Shown piece by piece: positions 1 through 9,466 of a stretch of DNA of 64,000 bases (its first letter is position 1; the number at the start of each line of letters is the position of its first letter). The position numbers and the translations under genes were made by a program. Under the pieces are notes generated by a model. It saw only the letters and a list, made by a program, of their open reading frames with translations, did no database searches and was not told the DNA's origin. Source of the stretch: Trifolium pratense (Eukaryota; Streptophyta; Magnoliopsida; Fabales; Fabaceae); NCBI RefSeq assembly GCF_020283565.1, contig NC_060062.1:54520439-54584438 (forward strand). Reading direction: 5' to 3'.

Positions 1-192
1 AAGAATCTCTTTGTTAGCCTTTCTGGAAACACCAGCAGTACCCTGATCTCCTTCAAAGCCCTTCATATTCTCAGCAACCTTAAAAGTTCTCGGCTTGACG
101 AAGAACTTGCTGCTCTGAATGTAGCCATTGGTACCAGACCCTCTTGGAGTTTGTAACCCTATTCCGTTATACATATTGTGACAAAGCAACAA
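1..192 (-). pseudogene. CWF21-type first coding exon, array copy 1 (partial)
   Basis: This is the start-proximal part of the exon seen whole at 1428-1777. The ATG is at 172-174 and the exon continues off the left edge. Relative to the complete gene it has two substitutions that change amino acids: Asn to Ser in the QSNKFF segment and Ser to Phe in the PRTSK segment. The acceptor (TTGCAG) of the 5' UTR intron lies just upstream. It has no downstream exons, so it can give only a truncated protein at most. Confidence 0.85.
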
Positions 193-562
193 CTGCAATT
201 GAAAACCCAAAAAATCATATAAGAAACCCTAATATCAACTTAAATTCACAGATCTTAAATAAATAAATATATATCTGATGCAATTAACAAATTGAACGGC
301 AAATGAAAAAAGATGAGAAACCCTAATTTAAACGACGGCAATTAACGGATAAAAAGCTGAGCGTAGAAGAAAAAGAAGAATATGTCTGAATCTGTGATCC
401 GAGACAAGAAAACGAAGAGTAGTAATACCTGTTATCGATGTGGAAGAAGAATTATCGCGACTCAAAGAAATAGAGAAGCCACAATGTTGTTGATACTTTA
501 TTTATGATGATGATGATATTTGATTTGATATTTTATCATATACTTATGGCTTAATTAGTTAA

Positions 563-654
563 ATGGTCCCTTATAGTGTGTTTGGATGAGGATTTTATCA
601 TATACTTAGGTTATTTTGTCGATTTTAGCATCCAAACGCACTGTAAGGGACCAT
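563..654. mobile_element. 92-bp MITE, array copy 1
   Basis: Imperfect terminal inverted repeats of about 26 bp begin ATGGTCCCTTA at the left and end TAAGGGACCAT at the right, flanked on both sides by TTAA. The interior is AT-rich and non-coding. It lies upstream of the leader exon of the CWF21 copy. Directly after the right TTAA the sequence switches to LTR-derived DNA, so this MITE marks one junction of the repeat unit. Confidence 0.75.
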
Positions 655-658
655 TTAA

Positions 659-1191
659 TGATGCTTAATCACTTTAATTCGATTCGCACCGTGTTATTCA
701 ATTAGTTTATCGCTTGCATAGATTACATTGAATAGGAATTGACATAAACTTTGAGCGCTTAGCAAAAAGTGTTGATTGAATTCAGTAAGGATATTATTCT
801 GTCATTAGTAGCGCTTGTTTACTATTGCCTATGATTAGTTGAACGCATTTGACGCTTGTTTGAATGGAATTCGTATAAAATTGGTAACGCTTGTTTAATT
901 CGGTTTTATAAATCAACCAGAACATAAGCATATAACGAATTTATTCTTTGTGAACCATATGATAGAATCAAGAACGAGTTACCTAAGCCAATGAATTGAT
1001 CGTTTTAAATCAATTAAATTTCACATTTTTCTTACTTTCTGTTAACAAACCAAACCCCCCCATAATTTACAGTTTTTGAATTGTTTCTAATATAGATAAG
1101 CCGATTGTGAGTCTTCGGAGACGACCAAGGTTAACTGCCTTGTATTACTTTTTATTTAAATTATTATTTGACCATGAAACGACCGTGATCA
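659..1191 (-). repeat. Athila-type LTR fragment, array copy 1
   Basis: This stretch matches the element-downstream end of the LTR at 45640-46780, read from its interior TGATGCTTAATCAC text to its terminal GTGATCA. In the array it joins the MITE on the left and the CWF21 intron (CATACTATTC) on the right. The orientation relative to the CWF21 exon is the same as at the full element near 45640. It contains no ORF of note. Confidence 0.85.
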
Positions 1192-1427
1192 CATACTATT
1201 CAACTTTAATTAATAATTATAATCATATATATAATCTCCTACAACAACAATAACACCAATAAAAATAATTTCTCCATAATCAAAAACAAAAAGCTATGCA
1301 CAACAAAAACCAATTAACAATTAATACACTTCAAAAATTTTGGTAAAGCAATGACAGAACCAACAAATTTATCAATTGGAATCATATGTCATACTCATAC
1401 ACAAATATCTAAAATCCAAAAACTCAC

Positions 1428-1777
1428 TTGTCCAAATTAGAATCATTTTCGTCAGCTGCAGCCTCCAAGCTATTGCGAGCCTCCTCGAGTTTCTCAGCGA
1501 TCTCAGCATCAGTATAACCCTGATCAATTAACTTGTCTTCAAGAATAACAAGTTTGAGCTGAATCTGACGCTTACGATCATGCTCAAGAATCTCTTTGTT
1601 AGCCTTTCTGGAAACACCAGCAGTACCCTGATCTCCTTCAAAGCCCTTCATATTCTCAGCAACCTTGGAAGTTCTCGGCTTGACGAAGAACTTGTTGCTC
1701 TGAATGTAGCCATTGGTACCAGACCCTCTTGGAGTTTGTAACCCTATTCCGTTATACATATTGTGACAAAGCAACAA
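1428..1777 (-). pseudogene. CWF21-type first coding exon, array copy 2
   Basis: The exon runs from the acceptor at 1777 to a GTGAGT donor just below 1428, with ATG at 1757-1759. It encodes the same 111 residues as the complete gene: the [14 protein letters not shown] start typical of Cwc21/SRm300 N-termini, then the helical cwf21 segment around residues 54-100. If the donor is not used, the frame stops at TGA directly after the exon (stop at 1424). The RS-like second coding exon is absent, so this is a duplicated gene fragment, although its reading frame is undamaged. Confidence 0.9.
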
Positions 1778-2148
1778 CTGCAATTGAAAACCCAAAAAAT
1801 CATATAAGAAACCCTAATATCAACTTAAATTCACAGATCTTAAATAAATAAATATATATCTGATGCAATTAACAAATTGAACGGCAAAATGAAAAAAGAT
1901 GAGAAACCCTAATTTAAACGACGGCAATTAACGGATAAAAAGCTGAGCGTAGAAGAAAAAGAAGAATATGTCTGAATCTGTGATCCGAGACAAGAAAACG
2001 AAGAGTAGTAATACATGTTATCGATGTGGAAGAAGAATTATCGCGACTCAAAGAAATAGAGAAGCCACAATGTTGTTGATACTTTATTTATGATGATGAT
2101 GATATTTGATTTGATATTTTATCATATACTTATGGCTTAATTAGTTAA

Positions 2149-2240
2149 ATGGTCCCTTAGAGTGTGTTTGGATGAGGATTTTATCATATACTTAGGTTAT
2201 TTTGTCGATTTTAGCATCCAAACGCACTGTAAGGGACCAT
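2149..2240. mobile_element. 92-bp MITE, array copy 2
   Basis: Same element as at 563-654, displaced by 1,586 bp, with the same TTAA flanks and the same switch to LTR sequence to its right. Confidence 0.75.
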
Positions 2241-2244
2241 TTAA

Positions 2245-2777
2245 TGATGCTTAATCACTTTAATTCGATTCGCACCGTGTTATTCAATTAGTTTATCGCT
2301 TGCATAGATTACATTGAATAGGAATTGACATAAACTTTGAGCGCTTAGCAAAAAGTGTTGATTGAATTCAGTAAGGATATTATTCTGTCATTAGTAGCGC
2401 TTGTTTACTATTGCCTATGATTAGTTGAACGCATTTGACGCTTGTTTGAATGGAATTCGTATAAAATTGGTAACGCTTGTTTAATTCGGTTTTATAAATC
2501 AACCAGAACATAAGCATATAACGAATTTATTCTTTGTGAACCATATGATAGAATCAAGAACGAGTTACCTAAGCCAATGAATTGATCGTTTTAAATCAAT
2601 TAAATTTCACATTTTTCTTACGTTCTGTTAACAAACCAAACCCCCCCATAATTTACAGTTTTTGAATTGTTTCTAATATAGATAAGCCGATTGTGAGTCT
2701 TCGGAGACGACCAAGGTTAACTGCCTTGTATTACTTTTTATTTAAATTATTATTTGACCATGAAACGACCGTGATCA
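2245..2777 (-). repeat. Athila-type LTR fragment, array copy 2
   Basis: Second copy of the ~533-bp LTR fragment, nearly identical to 659-1191 (one difference seen is TTACTTTCTG against TTACGTTCTG in a poly-C flank). Confidence 0.85.
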
Positions 2778-3013
2778 CATACTATTCAACTTTAATTAAT
2801 AATTATAATCATATATATAATCTCCTACAACAACAATAACACCAATAAAAATAATTTCTCCATAATCAAAAACAAAAAGCTATGCACAACAAAAACCAAT
2901 TAACAATTAATACACTTCAAAAATTTTGGTAAAGCAATGACAGAACCAACAAATTCATCAATTGGAATCATATGTCATACTCATACACAAATATCTAAAA
3001 TCCAAAAACTCAC

Positions 3014-3363
3014 TTGTCCAAATTAGAATCATTTTCGTCAGCTGCAGCCTCCAAGCTATTGCGAGCCTCCTCGAGTTTCTCAGCGATCTCAGCATCAGTA
3101 TAACCCTGATCAATTAACTTGTCTTCAAGAATAACAAGTTTGAGCTGAATCTGACGCTTACGATCATGCTCAAGAATCTCTTTGTTAGCCTTTCTGGAAA
3201 CACCAGCAGTACCCTGATCTCCTTCAAAGCCCTTCATATTCTCAGCAACCTTGGAAGTTCTCGGCTTGACGAAGAACTTGTTGCTCTGAATGTAGCCATT
3301 GGTACCAGACCCTCTTGGAGTTTGTAACCCTATTCCGTTATACATATTGTGACAAAGCAACAA
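3014..3363 (-). pseudogene. CWF21-type first coding exon, array copy 3
   Basis: This copy is identical in protein sequence to copy 2 and to the complete gene, with ATG at 3343-3345 and the GTGAGT donor below 3014. The 5' UTR intron and the leader exon (donor CAG/GTATTAC near 3600) are retained upstream. The unit is complete up to 3972, where the Sirevirus interrupts its LTR-derived part. It has no second coding exon nearby: the next such exon on this strand is in the complete gene some 39 kb away. Confidence 0.9.
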
Positions 3364-3734
3364 CTGCAATTGAAAACCCAAAAAATCATATAAGAAACCC
3401 TAATATCAACTTAAATTCACAGATCTTAAATAAATAAATATATATCTGATGCCATTAACAAATTGAACGGCAAAATGAAAAAAGATGAGAAACCCTAATT
3501 TAAACGACGGCAATTAACGGATAAAAAGCTGAGCGTAGAAGAAAGAGAAGAATATGTCTGAATCTGTGATCCGAGACAAGAAAACGAAGAGTAGTAATAC
3601 CTGTTATCGATGTGGAAGAAGAATTATCGCGACTCAAAGAAATAGAGAAGCCACAATGTTGTTGATACTTTATTTATGATGATGATGATATTTGATATGA
3701 TATTTTATCATATACTTATGGCTTAATTAGTTAA

Positions 3735-3826
3735 ATGGTCCCTTAGAGTGTGTTTGGATGAGGATTTTATCATATACTTAGGTTATTTTGTCGATTTTAG
3801 CATCCAAACGCACTGTAAGGGACCAT
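3735..3826. mobile_element. 92-bp MITE, array copy 3
   Basis: Same element as at 563-654, displaced by two unit lengths, with TTAA flanks and the LTR fragment beginning at 3831. Confidence 0.75.
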
Positions 3827-3830
3827 TTAA

Positions 3831-3972
3831 TGATGCTTAATCACTTTAATTCGATTCGCACCGTGTTATTCAATTAGTTTATCGCTTGCATAGATTACAT
3901 TGAATAGGAATTGACATAAACTTTGAGCGCTTAGCAAAAAGTGTTGATTGAATTCAGTAAGGATATTATTCT
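3831..3972 (-). repeat. Athila-type LTR fragment, array copy 3, cut by the Sirevirus
   Basis: The first 142 bp of the LTR fragment are present. At 3973 the Sirevirus LTR begins, inside the ATATTATTCTG text that is continuous in copies 1 and 2. The rest of the fragment is not found beyond the far end of the Sirevirus, because that side has been replaced by other DNA. Confidence 0.85.
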
Positions 3973-5066
3973 TGAAGGTGTGAAAACACAAGAAGGGGGG
4001 GGTTGAATTGTGTTTTAGCCAAGTTAAAACTTTTTCAAGTTCTTAACTCAACTACGTTAGCAGCGGATAAATAACACAAATAAAAGCAAGATAGAGAGAG
4101 AGAAATCACACAAGCAATTTATACTGGTTCCTCTCACAAAACGAGAGTAGTCCAGTCCCCTTGCACTTCCAAGGGAGTTCACTATAATCACACAAGATTA
4201 CACCTGCTCAAGCACACAAGCAAGAGACTTCTCAACTATGCTCAAGCACACAAGCTTAAGACTTCACACTTAAGCACACAAGCTTAAGTTTCTCAAGAAA
4301 TAGTAAAGTATATAACAATATACAAATGCTCTTAATAGAACCTAATGAGAGCCAATACAAAGAGTACAGAGTATTAGACTAAAGTGCAAAAACACTTAAC
4401 AGCGGTTCAGAGCTTGTATATCACAAAGTTCAGAGTTTGTTCAGCGTACGTTCAATCCTTAATAATGTTATATATATTGTAGCTGATTCTTCTAGTATAT
4501 ATATACCACTAGAAAAGAGTCGTTGCGAAAAGAACCGTTGGAGTTGATAATCTTTTGTCTTCAAGCAGTCTGTCTTGATGCAGTTTGGTTGTATCCAAAA
4601 CTAAGAAAGAGTTTCAGTTACTTTGACTACTGCAGAGTGGACTTTCCTTATTCAGCTAACAAAACTGAAGACCCACGTTCTCAAAAGAGAACAGACAAAC
4701 TGAGGGTAGCTGAACTGATCAGGCTTGAAGGGTCCTTTTCTTCATTGGTAGAAGAGTTGACTAACAAAGAGAATCTTCACAGCTTTCAAAGAGATCTTCA
4801 GACTTTGATGAAGCTTAGTAGTCAGTCAAGAAGTTCTGAAGACTTCATCCTCTGAATGTTGTAACTTCTGAAGTCCAACATCTTTTGAGCGCTTGTGAAC
4901 TTCTGAATTCACATCCTCTGAACTTCACTCAGAGCTTATATGATGCTTATATCTGCGCACTTAAAATAAATTTTTAGTCCTTCCAATTGTTAATTAATAC
5001 TTTGTTATCATCAAAACCTTTATAGATTTAGGGGCAAACATTTTTTAAATCAATTTTGTTCCAACA
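3973..5066 (-). repeat. Sirevirus 3' LTR (complete, 1,094 bp)
   Basis: In plus-strand reading it runs from TGAAGGTGTG to TGTTCCAACA; in element orientation it starts TGTTGGAACA and ends CACACCTTCA. It abuts the polypurine tract at 5067. A 110-codon open frame at 4523-4855 is present in both LTRs but resembles no protein I know and is treated as chance. Confidence 0.95.
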
Positions 5067-5652
5067 ATCTCCCCCTTTTTGATGATGACAAACATCAGTA
5101 TTAATTGACAATTGTTGTTAAATTAACTTATCATGTTTCTCTTAGGTTTATGAGGTTTGCAAGCTCCCCCTAAGATTGATACTCCATAAAGTCTGAACTT
5201 TATGTTTTATCCATGATATTTTAATTTAGTATAAGATTAAGATGGTTTGAAATAAAACAAATTTCATATCTTTCTTTAGAGTGAGAGGTTTGCAAGCTCT
5301 CCCCCTAAGTCTCATAAGGCTAAGTTAAAATTGCACTCTTAACTTATCCTTACTTATGAAATTTATTTCAGTTTCAACTAACTTAGTCTCCACCTTGAAA
5401 TACGTAATACAACTTAAAAGTAACAACTTTTAACTTAACGGATAAAAGCGAGATAAACGTGTGGTTTCAGTTTTGAACTTATCACTTATCAATTAATGCG
5501 TAACTACTCCCCCTTTTGTCATTATCAAAAAGTAAAAAAAATTTATATAACCAAGACAGTCAAAGAAGAAGAGTGGTTGTTACAAAGGTGAATTAATTTC
5601 AAAAACGAAAACCAACGCGCTCAAAGGTTTATAAAAAGGTGAACGAGTTAAC
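5067..5652 (-). promoter_or_regulatory. Sirevirus 3' untranslated region with multiple polypurine tracts
   Basis: The main polypurine tract, AAAAAGGGGGAGAT in element orientation, lies at 5067-5080 directly against the 3' LTR. Further purine runs with GGGGGAG cores occur at about 5163-5173, 5299-5308 and 5507-5518; two are embedded in a repeated CTTAGGGGGAGCTTGCAA-like context. Several polypurine tracts upstream of the 3' LTR are characteristic of Sireviruses. No protein-coding region is seen here on the sense strand. Confidence 0.75.
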
Positions 5653-6018
5653 ATGCCTGCTTCACGTAAAAACAAGAATAAACAAGTGAAGCAAGAGAGA
5701 TTGGGAATAATGAAAAGATTTAGTTTACGCATCGCAGAGTTTAAGAGAAAGAAAGAAGACGAAAAACGCGAAGACGAGGAGAGAAATAAAGAAGATAACA
5801 AGAAACCACAAGATGCAGAGATAATAATCATCTCATCAGACTCGGAAGCTGAAGAGAATGAAGATGATGCTGACTATGTTGAGTTTTTGGCTAGCTATGT
5901 TCCAGAAGAAGAACAGGAAGAAGAAGAAGAAGAGCAAAACCCAGATCCTATAGAGATTTCATCAGATGATGCTGAGGAGAAATCAGAGATTTCTTCAGAG
6001 TTTTATCCATCTGATTAG
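5653..6018 (+). CDS. Antisense ORF of the Sirevirus 3' region, small acidic protein with SUMO-interacting-like motifs
   Basis: This 121-residue frame opens with ATG on the strand opposite to the element's genes. The first ~55 residues are strongly basic and Lys/Arg/Glu-rich and probably helical; the rest is very acidic. Two segments look like SUMO-interacting motifs, a short run of Ile followed by Ser and acidic residues: AEIIIISSDSEAEE near residue 56 and DPIEISSDDAEE near residue 98. A TATA-like TTTATAAAAAGG lies about 25 bp upstream of the ATG and an AATAAAAATG polyadenylation-like site about 60 bp after the stop. I recognise no family. It could be a real antisense gene of the element or a low-complexity chance frame. 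There is no membrane segment or catalytic motif. Confidence 0.45.
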   Translation: MPASRKNKNKQVKQERLGIMKRFSLRIAEFKRKKEDEKREDEERNKEDNKKPQDAEIIIISSDSEAEENEDDADYVEFLASYVPEEEQEEEEEEQNPDPIEISSDDAEEKSEISSEFYPSD

Positions 6019-6274
6019 GATTAGGTTGTCTTTTTCTTTTTCTTTTTACCAATGTACTCAACATGGTTAAAGCATTAATAAAAATGTTCGTTTTTTTTTT
6101 TTTTTAAAAAACATCTTGTGTTCCCATGTTCTTATTTATCAAGAAAATATAAATCTCACGTAAAAAAAATCAAGCAAAACATAAACAAAACAACTTGAAA
6201 TAGATAAACCAGAAAAAGTGTTCAGAAGATAAACAAGACCATAAAAAGAAAGCTTAAAACAAGTGCATAGAATC
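6019..6274. other. Spacer between antisense ORF and envelope-like ORF
   Basis: About 256 bp of A/T-rich DNA with a T-run near 6090-6105. It holds the possible polyadenylation site of the antisense ORF and, on the other strand, the sequence just after the envelope-like stop. No gene is seen. Confidence 0.6.
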
Positions 6275-9016
6275 CTAGGGTTTCTTAAGAAAGGCTAAGA
6301 GCTGGTCGAATTTGTCATTCAGAGATCCCACGTTGGAAACCAGACCATCCACTTTGGATTCCAAGTTGAGGTGAGCTGTCCTTTGCCTTTCCAAACCTTC
6401 TTGCTGCTCCCTCAGAGCTTCTTGAAAGATCTGCAACTGATCAGCCACAACAGGAGCTTGATCTTGAACCAAAGGCGCTTGTTCTTCAACCAAAGGTGCC
6501 TTGCCTTTATCAGAGGGTTCACCTTCCTCTGGGTAATCAATCATCAGGACATCATCCTGGTTCAGCACATTCAGTACATCCTCTTCTGTGGCATCCTCAT
6601 TATGTAGCTCATTTGCCAACTCGGCAACTCTAGCAGCAGCTTCTTCCAGTCGTTCATTCTCAATCCGTTGATCCTCAAGACGTTGCAAAATAGTAGAATC
6701 AACCCAGCAATCCTTGAATGCAGACAGACGCCTCACAGCACCAGATATAGCGGCAAGCTTAGCACGCTCATGTTCTTCATGATTGAACGGCGTTAACCTC
6801 TTTAACTCAGCCCTAGCAAAACTGTCCCTCATGAAGCTTATCACATCCAGATCCCTCTTACCAACAACAGCCTTAATTTCTTCAGCAGCATTATCCAAAG
6901 CATTGCAAATCCTTGCCTTAATGCTTGAAACTTCCAAATCCACATCAGAAGGACAAACTAGAAACCTGTCCTTTAGCAAAGATAATCTAACCAAGTCATC
7001 ATGAAACTGAGTGGATAGATTACAAAAAGGGTTGGATGATGAGGGTGAAGGATTGGGAATGGTAGAGAGATTGGTTAATTCATTAGCAGGATTGTCAATA
7101 ATGACAACTTCTGCCTCTGAAGGCTTGGGAGCACAAGTGTGAATACGCTCAGGAGAAGCATGTTCAACACTTGGGTTAGGATGGGGTTCAGGGGTTGGTT
7201 CAGATGATGAGATGTCAGAAGTTGATTCAGGGTAAATGTGTTCAGGAGATGGTTCAGGAGTTTTATGTTCAGCTGTTGGTTCAGGGTTAGGTTGTTCAGG
7301 AGATTTAGGTTGTGATGATGATTCAGCTGGTTTAATTGGAGATGGTTGTTTTGTGGTTGAAGCTTGTTCAGGGTTAGGAATAAGTGATTTAGGTTCAGAT
7401 GGTGATGTGATAGGTGTTTCTTATTGTGGTTGAGGTTGAGGTGATTTAGGTTTAGGTGGTGATGAAGGTTTCTGGGTGAAGGTTTGGTTATTCAGAGGAT
7501 CTGGACTAAGATGTTTCTCTAGTTCAGACAATGGGTTGTCAGAGGTTGGAATATCAGAGGTTGGTAAAATAGTTCTGAGAGGTTTGGTGTAACCTATTCC
7601 AATCTCATTTTCATTAAAGATGAACTTAGTAGACTTACCTTTATCTTTAGGAGTAGGAGCAGGTCTTTTTCTCAAACGTGCAGCCAGAGTCTCTTCATCA
7701 GATTCAGTCTCATCTTCTGACTCAGATTCTTCAGATGAACTGTCTACCTCAACAACAGCAGGCTCTTTTGAAGCTTCTTCAGTAGCCTTGGCAGCAGATT
7801 CTTCATGTTTTCTCTTAGTCCTTTGCTCAGCCATAGATTGTTCAACTTTAACTTTCTTTTGAGCCAAAAGATCTGGCTTAGGTAGATCATCTTGAGCTTC
7901 AGCCTTTCGCTTTTGCTTCCTAGAAGGGTTATACTGGTTTGCAGGAGCCTTTGGAACCATACTCCTATCAACAACAAAACCTTCTTGTCTGAGCACTTCT
8001 AAGTAGTCCTGAATTACATGCTCAGCATCAGCTTCAGAAATAACAGGGTAGCCTTCAACGTACAGACGATTTTCAAGCCTAACAGACAATTCTTTAGGAG
8101 GAGCAACAGGCTTAGATGCAATCAAACGCATCTTGGATAGAAAACTAGCATTCAGAATCTCTGGATAAAACTTCTTCTGAACTAGTTCTGGGTGGAACTT
8201 CTGCAGGTTCTGAATCACGTGACCTTGATATAGAAGATCTGACAACAACCTGGGATAAACTATAGTAGTTTTCCTCTGAGACTTACTTGCAAAAATTGCT
8301 TCACAAATCCGTTCAAAGAAGTAATCTCCAAGATTAACTCTCTTCCTTGTCAGAAGGAAATATAACAAATGACGATGCGTCCAGGAGATTGTATCAGTCC
8401 CTCCAACTCTTGGACTGATAGAAGCAAGGATTATCTTGAACAAAACTCTGCACTCGTCAGTCAATCCTTTGACTTTCCCTTTCAGCTTGAAGTCGGTGCA
8501 GATGAGATGCAGAAGATCATCTCTATATCTGGTATCCTTTTCAAAAGCATCTAACTCTATCCCAGAGTTAGGTAGACCAAGGAGAGCATTGAAATGAATT
8601 GGTGAGAAAGCCATATTCATCCCACAGATGTTAGACCTAATCTGAACACCTGTAAATTCCAGCAAGCCCATTTCCTTCCTAGTTTTACCCTTCAGACTAG
8701 GATTCCTCTCAATAGCAGCAATCTCTTCCTTCTTTGCTTCATGTTTATCAAACACTCTTGCTTTCATCCAAAATTTCTTAAGCAAGTCTGGGTAGATAGG
8801 ACCGTTAAGCATGTCGAAGTACTTATCCCATCTTTGTGATGTAAAGTATTGCTTAACTTCAAAACCATTTGCAGAAAGACTATCAAAGTCCACAATCTTC
8901 TCAGACAGAAAGCAGAGTTCAGTTTCAGGAAACTCCATCTCGTTCCCAACAATCTGAAGATTCTTGAACATAAACGGTGGAATCTTTGTTGAAGAAGATG
9001 ACGAGGGTCCGGCCAT
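6275..9016 (-). pseudogene. Sirevirus envelope-like ORF, interrupted by one in-frame stop
   Basis: The frame starts at ATG 9016 and runs 531 codons to TAA at 7421-7423. The same frame then continues open through a Pro/Ser/Glu-rich stretch and on to 6275, about 913 codons in all. Residues ~1-330 are a globular domain of the type databases call 'putative plant transposon protein' or envelope-like. Next come a Lys/Glu-rich segment, an acidic Ser/Glu patch (SSSEESESEDETESDEE) and the proline-rich hinge holding the stop. The last ~240 residues contain coiled-coil-like stretches (LREQQEGLERQ). I see no convincing signal peptide or transmembrane segment, so an envelope role is only by family name. 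It is in the same frame as pol upstream, as usual for this lineage. Confidence 0.8.
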
Positions 9017-9466
9017 TGTTGGAGATTAGGGTAGGGTTTGGAAAACTAACGAGAGAGAAAGAAAGTGTGTTGGAGGTTTAGAGAGAATATGAAAGTGTAG
9101 GTTGTGAAAGTGAATAGTGTGCAAGTGTATTGTGTAAGTTTATTTAAATGAGTACAGTTAACACAAAAATAGCAAATTTGGGAAGTTACGCTAATTGACA
9201 GAAAGTTGAATACCAAAAATCATCATTAACCACCCACTACCTGACACACGTAGACCACGTGCAGAAATTTACTCGGTAACTGCTATTTTAATGGACAACT
9301 GTTCAGCAGTGAATACTGAACGTTTCCCACTTAAATAGTTCAGAGCCTCTGAGATATTTAAAATTCTCTATCAGAGTTAGGTACTTCAGAGCTTGTGTTT
9401 CAGATGATCTGAATCATAAGTTCTGATATACATAACCTCTTACACTTTAAAAACCAAAAAAAATTT

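Larger units (their letters stand above)
1..3972. repeat. Tandem array of ~1,586-bp hybrid units (CWF21 exon + MITE + LTR fragment)
   Basis: The sequence repeats with a period of 1,585-1,586 bp: the exon text that opens the window recurs at 1586 and 3172. Each unit, read along the plus strand, holds part of a host intron, a CWF21-type coding exon on the minus strand, its 5' UTR intron and leader, a 92-bp MITE, and about 533 bp matching the end of the Athila-type LTR at 45640-46780. Units differ by only a few substitutions and one base of length. The array enters from the left edge and is cut at 3973 by a Sirevirus. The gene part matches 43637-44600 of the complete gene. Confidence 0.93.

Noticed and set aside
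1..3972. Ordinary satellite DNA
   Set aside because: The unit contains an identifiable exon with splice sites, a MITE and an LTR end, so it is a compound repeat of known parts.
4523..4855. 110-codon ATG frame in the Sirevirus LTR, also at 15638-15970
   Set aside because: Present in both LTRs simply because they are copies. No recognisable domain and no reason to expect coding in an LTR.
7421..9016. Envelope-like ORF as a cellular host gene
   Set aside because: It lies between pol and the 3' LTR of a Sirevirus in the pol frame, which is the normal place for this element gene.
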